DNA of 64,000 nucleotides from assembly GCA_014380615.1 (NCBI GenBank), contig JACMJM010000051.1, positions 1-64,000 of the forward strand. Reading direction: 5' to 3'. The translations under genes and the position numbers were made by a program. The DNA is from Sphingobacteriaceae bacterium (GTDB lineage Bacteria > Bacteroidota > Bacteroidia > Sphingobacteriales > Sphingobacteriaceae). Under the pieces are notes generated by a model. It was not told the origin of the DNA. It made no database searches and saw only the letters and a list, made by a program, of their open reading frames with translations. Positions within the stretch are counted from its first letter, which is position 1. The number at the start of each line of letters is the position of its first letter. Positions 17,404 through 23,934 of this stretch are shown in pieces.

Positions 17404-20373
17404 CTATAAATCCATTTTAATTCCGAGTGTATAGGTACGTGGTATAGCCTGTCCATAACCCGTATCAAAGCCTGTGTAATCAACAAGTTCAGGATCGCGA
17501 CCGGAGTACTGAGAAATGGTAAATACATTCCGTACGCTTCCCCATATTATCATTTTATTGAATTTGGCCTTCTTCAGCGAACTTTTAAGATCGTAGCTTA
17601 TTGTAATTGACCGCATTTTCAGAAATGACGCATCCTCCAGAAATAAATCCTGATCTGCCCGATACGGGCTAACAGGGCTCCAGGGATTATATATAGGATA
17701 ACGATTGTAATCGCCTCGTTTTTCCCAATAAGTAATTTCCTTAACCGCATTAATATTATTGGCGCTTTGCATATTGATAAAGTCAAAACGACTTGCCATC
17801 TCCTGATTAAGAATCTTGCGGCCCATATTGTAGTACATATCAACAGCCAGAGTCCATTTCTTATATCCTAAATTATTTGAAAAGCTGCCAAAAACAACTG
17901 GCATTGAATGACCAGTGAGTACTTTGTCATTGTCATCAATTATATAATCACCGTTAGCATCTCGCCATCTTGGATCGCCCGCCTGTAACGCTTCATTCTG
18001 AAACCTTAGCGGCTCATTGGTGCTTGGATTTACGGGTATTTCGCTGTTGGCATTAAAAATCCCTTCGTTCTCATAAAGCCAAAACTGATCAATAGATTCC
18101 CCTACTTTTAATAACCTGTTACCGATAATGATTTTATCCAGACCGTCGGGCAAAGCTTTGAGCTTATTACGGTTATAGTTTAAATTAAGTGCCGGGCTCC
18201 ATTTTAGTCTGCTTGTTTTAGCAAGCACATCTGCGCGTAACTGTAACTCAACACCCGAATTTTGAACTTCCATTCCTGGCTTAAATGCGGTAGCATAGCC
18301 ATATTCAGCATAAGCTGGCACTTCTAGCATCTGGTTCTTATTAATGCGTGAATATAAATCAACCGCTGCAAGCAAACGGTTATTGAAAAGCCCCGCACTT
18401 AATCCTCCTGTGATTTGATCCGTATACGCCCAAGGAATACCATAACCAACCCAACCTCGGCTATAAGGTCTTTCAAGGGTAGCAGCACCATTATAATTAC
18501 CCAAACGAGGCTCTCCGGTATAGGTAACGTCTACAACATATTGCGGTCCGGCCGCAAAACGATCATCCTGTAGTACATTCCCAAGTCTGCCAGCACTTGC
18601 ATTCAAACGTAATTCGCTAAAAGCTTCTGCCTCTTTCAGAAACTCTTCTTTTAGATTCCATGACCCGGATATAGCCGGAGCAAATAGCCATTGATTGGTT
18701 ACCTGTGCATTTGAAGAGCCATCTGCCCTAAGTAGAAGAGATACACTGTATTTCTTTTTATATTGATAATCAGCTTTAGTATGATAAGACAACAGATTAT
18801 TTTTCGTCTGATCGATCAGCCTTACAATTAATGTATTTAGAAACCCAACAGTATTTGCATTACCAAAAATATTTACAGAGGGATTTAAAGGATCGTTAAG
18901 TGCGTTCACTTTAATAAAATCGCTGCTGCCATCATAAGCATAGCTATAATTATATCGATAACTATCTAACTGCACCGACTGGCCGGCTTCTAGCTTTAAG
19001 TGGTGCTTATCTTTCCAGTCCAGCTTGTAATCTGCGACGTTTTCAATTAAGATACGCTGATTAAATCCAAAATAGTTAGAAACGTAATTGTTAGTTTCCA
19101 TCAGAGTGCCGGGATAAAACACATCCCGGTAGCCATCGCTATAATTGGCCGCTAATCGTGTCAGGAAACCAAATTTTCCGAAAGCCAGGCGCATATCAAC
19201 TGCTCCGTTTAAAATGTTCGATTTGTTCTTATCGAAGGATTTATCATACTGATCAAGAAAATTAGAATAATAATCTTTGTTAGGAGAGATGGGATTGGTC
19301 AAATCAGGAAGATACCTTACCTCGGCATATCTGTCTCTAAAATTCCTATTTCTGTTACGAACCAATTGACTGGCATTTATGGACGTTCCGATTGTCATCC
19401 ACTTTGTAGGTTTTGTTACAAGCGCAAAGGAAGCATTGTAACGACTCAAACCCGTATTATCCGCTATGCCATTATTCCGCACTGTTCCAACAGAAGCACG
19501 GAAATTAGCATTTGGAAAGCCCCCGGTAAGAGTAGCATTAAGACCAAACTCTGGTCCGTTTTTATAATAAAGATCAGTCCAATTTGAAGGTCCGTAATAG
19601 ATCGAATAAAGCGAATCTCTAAGATAACCCGGAATATTCAACCGTTGCTGAGCTGTTGCATAGCGGTCATAAAAAACCTTTCTAAAGGCATTCTCGCTAG
19701 CACCATTCATAGTTGTAACTCCTGGCGAAGTGGCCAAACCGGTATAAGTACTTACAGATATACGCTTATTAATTGATGGCTCCTTGGTGGTGATTTTTAT
19801 AACCCCATTAGCCGCACGAACTCCGTACCTGGCAGCCTCCACCATATCCTTTACTACTTCTATTGAAGCAATATCTTCAGGGTCTATACCGGCTAACAAA
19901 TTACTGGACGGCCCTATCCTGTTAAAATCATATTGCTGAATATCATAAGCAAACGGATGATCCTGAGATATCAATGGCACACCATTCAATACGATTAAAG
20001 GTTGAGTTAACAGAAGATCTTTAGCTGAAAACACAGGTATTGAAGCACCTCTGACCAGCATAGATTGTATAGTTCCAGGTTCTCCGCTTGGTTCCATTAC
20101 ATGTACTCCCGATGCTCCTTTTAAAGTTTGCTGAAGGCTTATCCATTGAAAAGAGTTCCCCTGTGCAGGCTTAACATACAGATTCCATTTATAATCAGCA
20201 CTTCGTTTTGCAACTGCTGCAGCTATTAAGGAATCTCTTGTACTTGTTGAGTCGCTGTGAATTAAACCTTTAGCCGAAAAAAAAGAATCGTTGACTGCAT
20301 AGCCGTATGACTTGCTGAACGATTGGAACGCTATCAGGTATAACCACAGAAAAGATAGTATTATACGCATCAT
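17404..20373 (-). CDS. SusC/RagA family TonB-dependent transporter (pair 2), lacking the N-terminal regulatory-like domain
   Basis: 989 residues. After the signal peptide (about 1-25) there is no carboxypeptidase-regulatory-like domain. A roughly 40-residue stretch rich in Ser, Thr and Lys leads straight into the plug, about 65-210 (WISLQQTLKGASGVHVMEPS, IQSMLVRGASIPVF, DIASIEVVKDMVEAARYGVR, GVIKITTKEP). The barrel follows, with the usual late SusC block (EAASFLKMRSITISYDL-type: here LFLEDASFLKMRSITISYDL) and C-terminal YTLGIKMDL. It is the first gene of the ten-gene operon, 149 bp after the ECF sigma gene, which may direct its transcription. The missing domain is unusual for SusC but is seen in some sigma-linked systems; a signalling domain that replaces it is not visible here. 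Confidence 0.93.
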   Translation of the reverse strand: MMRIILSFLWLYLIAFQSFSKSYGYAVNDSFFSAKGLIHSDSTSTRDSLIAAAVAKRSADYKWNLYVKPAQGNSFQWISLQQTLKGASGVHVMEPSGEPGTIQSMLVRGASIPVFSAKDLLLTQPLIVLNGVPLISQDHPFAYDIQQYDFNRIGPSSNLLAGIDPEDIASIEVVKDMVEAARYGVRAANGVIKITTKEPSINKRISVSTYTGLATSPGVTTMNGASENAFRKVFYDRYATAQQRLNIPGYLRDSLYSIYYGPSNWTDLYYKNGPEFGLNATLTGGFPNANFRASVGTVRNNGIADNTGLSRYNASFALVTKPTKWMTIGTSINASQLVRNRNRNFRDRYAEVRYLPDLTNPISPNKDYYSNFLDQYDKSFDKNKSNILNGAVDMRLAFGKFGFLTRLAANYSDGYRDVFYPGTLMETNNYVSNYFGFNQRILIENVADYKLDWKDKHHLKLEAGQSVQLDSYRYNYSYAYDGSSDFIKVNALNDPLNPSVNIFGNANTVGFLNTLIVRLIDQTKNNLLSYHTKADYQYKKKYSVSLLLRADGSSNAQVTNQWLFAPAISGSWNLKEEFLKEAEAFSELRLNASAGRLGNVLQDDRFAAGPQYVVDVTYTGEPRLGNYNGAATLERPYSRGWVGYGIPWAYTDQITGGLSAGLFNNRLLAAVDLYSRINKNQMLEVPAYAEYGYATAFKPGMEVQNSGVELQLRADVLAKTSRLKWSPALNLNYNRNKLKALPDGLDKIIIGNRLLKVGESIDQFWLYENEGIFNANSEIPVNPSTNEPLRFQNEALQAGDPRWRDANGDYIIDDNDKVLTGHSMPVVFGSFSNNLGYKKWTLAVDMYYNMGRKILNQEMASRFDFINMQSANNINAVKEITYWEKRGDYNRYPIYNPWSPVSPYRADQDLFLEDASFLKMRSITISYDLKSSLKKAKFNKMIIWGSVRNVFTISQYSGRDPELVDYTGFDTGYGQAIPRTYTLGIKMDL

Positions 20374-20522
20374 ATTTATATTAAATTAAGGCTCAGACAG
20401 GTTAATATATTGTAAAATGGCACTAAATAGTTATCTAATAAACATGGTGATTTACTAGGACATTTGAAGAATACCGCACCTCACCTATTGTACGGCATTT
20501 AGTATTTATCATTCCCTAGCCC

Positions 20523-21110
20523 CTAACTGGCAATCACCATTTTGTTATTATTACATTCAAATCCTTCTCTCATAGTTTGCACCGCCCTGTATATATGATT
20601 TACAACTGATTGATACCTGATACCCGTAATCTGAACAATCTGCTCATAACTACATTCCTCATAAAATCTCAGATATACTATTTCCCGCTGACGCGCAGGG
20701 AGGCTATTGAGCAATGTTTGAATTACATACTTAAGTTGCCTGCTGCTTTCTCGCTCCATAATAATCTCCTCTGATGAAAATTGTATATCAGGCTCGGGCA
20801 TTTGATCAAGCTTTAATTGCTGGTTTTTAATATCCCTTAAATAATTAATCACAATAAACCTTGTTGACTGATAAAAATATGATGAGATATTATTAATAAC
20901 CCCAATCTGATTTCTCTTGCTCCAAAATTTTAAAAAAACTTCCTGCAATAAATCATCAGCTACCTGATCATCCTTTACTATCTTTAGCGCATAATTAAAC
21001 AGCTTAGGATACAACTCAGAATGAAGCGCCGAATAAGCTTTAGCATCTCCAGCTTTGGAAGCTTCCCACAATTCAGGTAATTGGTTAATTTTTGTCAAAG
21101 CATTTATCAC
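20523..21110 (-). CDS. ECF RNA polymerase sigma factor (FecI-type, Bacteroidota)
   Basis: 195 residues. Sigma region 2 is at about 25-95 (ELYPKLFNYALKIVKDDQVADDLLQEVFLKFW; core-binding DDLLQEVF). Region 4 with its helix-turn-helix is at about 135-185 (SLPARQREIVYLRFYEECSY, EQIVQITGIRYQSVVNHIYR). Such sigma factors usually work with a FecR-type anti-sigma encoded next to them; none is present between this gene and the SusC at 20373. It is the only sigma gene in the window and lies at the head of the double SusCD operon, so that operon is its likely target. Its own transcription probably starts near 21466 from a promoter that carries a LacI-type operator. Confidence 0.93.
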   Translation of the reverse strand: MINALTKINQLPELWEASKAGDAKAYSALHSELYPKLFNYALKIVKDDQVADDLLQEVFLKFWSKRNQIGVINNISSYFYQSTRFIVINYLRDIKNQQLKLDQMPEPDIQFSSEEIIMERESSRQLKYVIQTLLNSLPARQREIVYLRFYEECSYEQIVQITGIRYQSVVNHIYRAVQTMREGFECNNNKMVIAS

Positions 21111-21175
21111 TATGAAGGTTAAACTTCGGTTAATTCAATACTTGCTTTTCAAAACAATTTGTTATACCGTACTAA

Positions 21176-21340
21176 TCATAAAGATTTTTCATCCCTTTTA
21201 TTACCGGCTTCATCCTTCGCTATTTCATTCACTATCTTCTGCCAGTGTGCTTTAATTTGACTCTCAGATACATCCTTGAGTCTGAACGACAAAGGCAATG
21301 AATCTTCCGGAGACAATTCAACTAAATTATCTGTCTTCAT
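21176..21340 (-). CDS. Small hypothetical protein (54 residues) upstream of the sigma factor
   Basis: An ATG at 21340-21338 opens a 54-codon frame ending in TGA at 21178-21176. The product begins MKTDNLVELSPEDSLPLSF and continues with VSESQIKAHWQKIVNEIAK; it is charged, has one predicted helix, and no signal peptide or membrane segment. It lies between the promoter at 21473-21504 and the sigma gene start at 21110, in the same direction and 65 bp from it. It could be a small regulator or anti-sigma-like peptide, a leader ORF, or chance; codon usage looks natural. No family was recognised. Confidence 0.4.
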   Translation of the reverse strand: MKTDNLVELSPEDSLPLSFRLKDVSESQIKAHWQKIVNEIAKDEAGNKRDEKSL

Positions 21341-21472
21341 ATAACACTAAGACAGGGGAATCAATCTTTAATACTCACCCATAACAATGTATTTTGACTT
21401 ATATCACTACTTACAGCTTGTATTCATTTTACGATCATCAGTTACGCTGTAAGACGGTTTAAATTGCTTAAT

Positions 21473-21504
21473 CAAACATAAATATACTAAACCGGTTTAG
21501 CAAA
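21473..21504 (-). promoter_or_regulatory. Bacteroidota-type promoter with LacI-family operator in its spacer (sigma-factor unit)
   Basis: Read on the minus strand: -33 element TTTG (21504-21501), a 20-base spacer, and -7 element TATGTTTG (21480-21473), a full match to TAnnTTTG. The perfect 14-bp palindrome CTAAACCGGTTTAG at 21487-21500 fills the spacer next to the -33 element. Repressor binding here would block the polymerase. The expected start near 21466 leads into the small ORF and the sigma gene. Confidence 0.75.
21487..21500. promoter_or_regulatory. LacI-family operator, perfect palindrome, copy 1
   Basis: CTAAACCGGTTTAG, dyad-symmetric with a central CG step, as is typical for LacI/GalR/CcpA-type regulators. 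It is identical to the site before the ROK gene. The local LacI-type protein (22774-23793) is the obvious binder, which is an inference. Confidence 0.75.
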
Positions 21505-21568
21505 TTATTTTGTACTTTTATTTTTTTTTTAAAATTTCTAGCTATGCACTGTTGTATTAATAATAACT

Positions 21569-22504
21569 CTACGGATTTAAAGCATTTTTATTAAATTGCA
21601 CGGTTGTTATTTTATTATCGAATCCACAAACCGCACCTATTAAAGAAGCATTTTCACCTAATTTCGTTCGGGTTATAAGAACTTCAACACCTTCCTTTTT
21701 CACATAATTTTCCATTTTAGTCCAGAAGAGCGAGTGGGCCAAAGTAATATTACCTCCAATTACTACTATTTCAGCTTTATTTTCTTGTAATACGTTAACT
21801 ATGAAGCGTCCGAGATTTTCAGCAAATTCGGCAAACACTTTTCGTGCATATTCATCCCTGACTGCCCTTTGAGCCAGCATCTTTACATCCTTAATTGTAC
21901 TGCCAGTAAGCTCCCGGAATCTTTTTACACACCACCTGGTTGAAATATAATCTTCAGCTATCCCATCATAAAAGGGCGACACACCCAGATTAGCATCGGT
22001 TGTTTCGCCATTCACGCTAAAAGCTGAACCAAGGCCAGTGCCCAGGGTTATCCCGAATGCACGCGAATACCCCTTTGCCGCTCCGCAAAAAACCTCTCCA
22101 TGTAAAAAAGCCTCAGCATCATTTCGGAACTCAATATTTTGAGGAGAAATGCCTAGTCGCTCGGAAAGTATACTTCTTATATTGAGTGCATATAAAGACT
22201 CGTACTTATGCATATCTTTGATTAGGCAAATCCCTGCAGCATAGTCAAATGGCCCCGGCATTGCAATGCCAACGTTTTCCGAAAGTAACTCTGCCTTTTT
22301 CATAGCACCCTTTATTGCCAACACCCACACATCAAGTATATCTTCAGCCCCGGCATTCGGATCTACGGTATATCGAACTCTTGACCCAGCAACAGTACAT
22401 TCTTTTCTTAAATCAATTAACGCTGAAGTGATATGAGTACCACCGATGTCTGCCCCTATCACCAGGGAGGTTTTGCCAGAAATATTATCCATAGAAATTC
22501 GCAT
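21569..22504 (-). CDS. ROK family sugar kinase / regulator-like protein without the zinc motif
   Basis: 311 residues (Met5 is an alternative start). The phosphate-binding loops of the ROK/hexokinase fold are clear: GADIGGTHITSALID at about 17-31, the sugar-site loop with catalytic Asp129 in FRNDAEAFLHGEVF, and GITLGTGLG at about 151-159. No helix-turn-helix precedes them, so it is of the kinase rather than the NagC/XylR type. After the GTGLG loop, the usual ROK zinc motif (GHxx...CxCGxxGC) is replaced by LGVSPFYDGIAEDY. This variant occurs in other Bacteroidota ROK proteins, so it may still phosphorylate a hexose or amino sugar. It is transcribed alone from a promoter carrying a perfect LacI-type operator and lies next to that regulator gene. 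Confidence 0.85.
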   Translation of the reverse strand: MRISMDNISGKTSLVIGADIGGTHITSALIDLRKECTVAGSRVRYTVDPNAGAEDILDVWVLAIKGAMKKAELLSENVGIAMPGPFDYAAGICLIKDMHKYESLYALNIRSILSERLGISPQNIEFRNDAEAFLHGEVFCGAAKGYSRAFGITLGTGLGSAFSVNGETTDANLGVSPFYDGIAEDYISTRWCVKRFRELTGSTIKDVKMLAQRAVRDEYARKVFAEFAENLGRFIVNVLQENKAEIVVIGGNITLAHSLFWTKMENYVKKEGVEVLITRTKLGENASLIGAVCGFDNKITTVQFNKNALNP

Positions 22505-22579
22505 TTACACTCAGTGGCAGCGAAAGCTGATCAAAAATGAAATATTTTGCACCAAACGCTGCACCTACTATTGTAATTT

Positions 22580-22609
22580 CAAATATACCTATCTAAACCG
22601 GTTTAGCAA
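22580..22609 (-). promoter_or_regulatory. Bacteroidota-type promoter with LacI-family operator in its spacer (ROK gene)
   Basis: Minus-strand reading: -33 TTG (22609-22607), 19-base spacer, -7 TATATTTG (22587-22580), a full match to TAnnTTTG. The palindrome CTAAACCGGTTTAG (22593-22606) directly follows the -33 element and ends 5 bases before the -7. The predicted start near 22573 gives a leader of about 70 bases to the ROK gene. Confidence 0.77.
22593..22606. promoter_or_regulatory. LacI-family operator, perfect palindrome, copy 2
   Basis: CTAAACCGGTTTAG, the same 14 bases as at 21487-21500, about 170 bp downstream (in transcription sense) of the LacI-type gene. The flanks differ between the two copies, so the conservation is limited to the operator and promoter elements. 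Confidence 0.77.
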
Positions 22610-22773
22610 GGACTAGCATTACTTTTTAGAAAAAGACAATTTTGTTTACAACATGTAACAAGTTTTACAATTTACACTTTGATTTTTTTTAATATTGCCA
22701 AGAAAACGGCAATGAATCAAGACACGGCCGCTCTGGGTCGATTTAAACGTGATGTTAAGAATATGGGGATGTT

Positions 22774-23793
22774 CTAGCTATTTCTGGTAGAATTTCTCAA
22801 AATAAGCCTGGCAGGTACTTCAACTTTCTTAACGGCTGCAATTTCGGTACGACTTTCCATCTTATCTAAAAGAATATTGATTAATTCTTTCGCCATTTCG
22901 TCTATAGGTTGCGCAACTGCTGTAATTGATGGATTGTAGATATCGAACACATCATGATCATCAAAAGCTATTACAGCTATATTATCAGGAATTTTTAAAT
23001 TTAATTGGTTTATGGCTTTAATACCGCTCATGGCAAGGTAATTTGTAGCAAAAAACATAGCATCAATTTCCGGCTGTTTCTGAAGCAACCCAGTAAGTTC
23101 GTCTACCGTTATTGCTGTAGTGTTCTGGAATGATATTTTTTTGATTATCGGTTCTAATTTATTTTCTTCGATTGCCTTTAAATATCCTTGCTGCCGGTCG
23201 TGCATTTGAGTTTGGTCCGACTCCAGTTCAACAAATGCGATGTTTTTATAGTTGCATTTTATTAAATGTTTAACCGCATTATAAGTACCCCCGAAATTAT
23301 CAAGACCTACATAGCTTGTATCCAGAGCAGGCAAATAACGGTCAAATAGTACTACAGGCAGATTCTCAGAAATTAGCTCGCGAATCTCGTCCTCTATACC
23401 CACGGGCGGGGTAATAATATATCCGTCAACCTGACGGTCATGGAACAATTTAATTAGTTCCTTAGTCTTTTCGGTATCGTTCTCGGTACTACAATAAATA
23501 ATTTTATAACCATTTTGATATGCAAGCTCCTCAAGATGATAAGCAACTTTTGCAAAAAAGTAATCAGAGATTTTTTCCACCATCAATCCAATTATCATGG
23601 TTTTTCCTGTACTCAGACTTTTGGCAAGCTGGTTTGGCTTGAAATCTTTTTCTTCAATATACTTTAAAACTTTTTCTGTTAAGACATCACTAATTCGCTT
23701 TTCTTTTGCCTTACCGTTTAATATAAAGGATACGGTAGTTTTCGATATATTAAGATGATTAGCAATGTCGCGAATGGATAGTTTTTTTTTCAT
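22774..23793 (-). CDS. LacI family transcriptional regulator
   Basis: 339 residues. The N-terminal helix-turn-helix is at about 4-25 (SIRDIANHLNISKTTVSFIL) with the hinge helix to about residue 60 (KPNQLAKSLSTGKT). The periplasmic-binding-protein-like effector domain runs from about 62 to 335 (MIIGLMVEKISDYFFAKVAYHLEELA at its start; VVLFDRYLP; NIAVIAFDDHDVFDIYNPSITAVAQP). It should repress transcription until a sugar released from the target glycan binds. The palindrome CTAAACCGGTTTAG in two neighbouring promoters is its likely site. It is 141 bp downstream of the heparinase-like gene, in the same direction. No copy of the operator was seen in front of its own gene. Confidence 0.94.
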   Translation of the reverse strand: MKKKLSIRDIANHLNISKTTVSFILNGKAKEKRISDVLTEKVLKYIEEKDFKPNQLAKSLSTGKTMIIGLMVEKISDYFFAKVAYHLEELAYQNGYKIIYCSTENDTEKTKELIKLFHDRQVDGYIITPPVGIEDEIRELISENLPVVLFDRYLPALDTSYVGLDNFGGTYNAVKHLIKCNYKNIAFVELESDQTQMHDRQQGYLKAIEENKLEPIIKKISFQNTTAITVDELTGLLQKQPEIDAMFFATNYLAMSGIKAINQLNLKIPDNIAVIAFDDHDVFDIYNPSITAVAQPIDEMAKELINILLDKMESRTEIAAVKKVEVPARLILRNSTRNS

Positions 23794-23934
23794 TTACTGA
23801 TAATGTTAACCTGTCTCAACAAGTGTCGGGGTGACAATATTCTCAAAAATTTCGTAAATATAGCTTTTAGCAGGTATTGAAAGGGTAACGATTATCAATA
23901 ACTGGTATTGAATTTAAAGAAACCTAACAATGTG

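Noticed and set aside
22694..22713. Hairpin ATTGCC/GGCAAT after the LacI gene as terminator
   Set aside because: Only a 6-bp stem, and on the minus strand it is followed by A residues rather than T.
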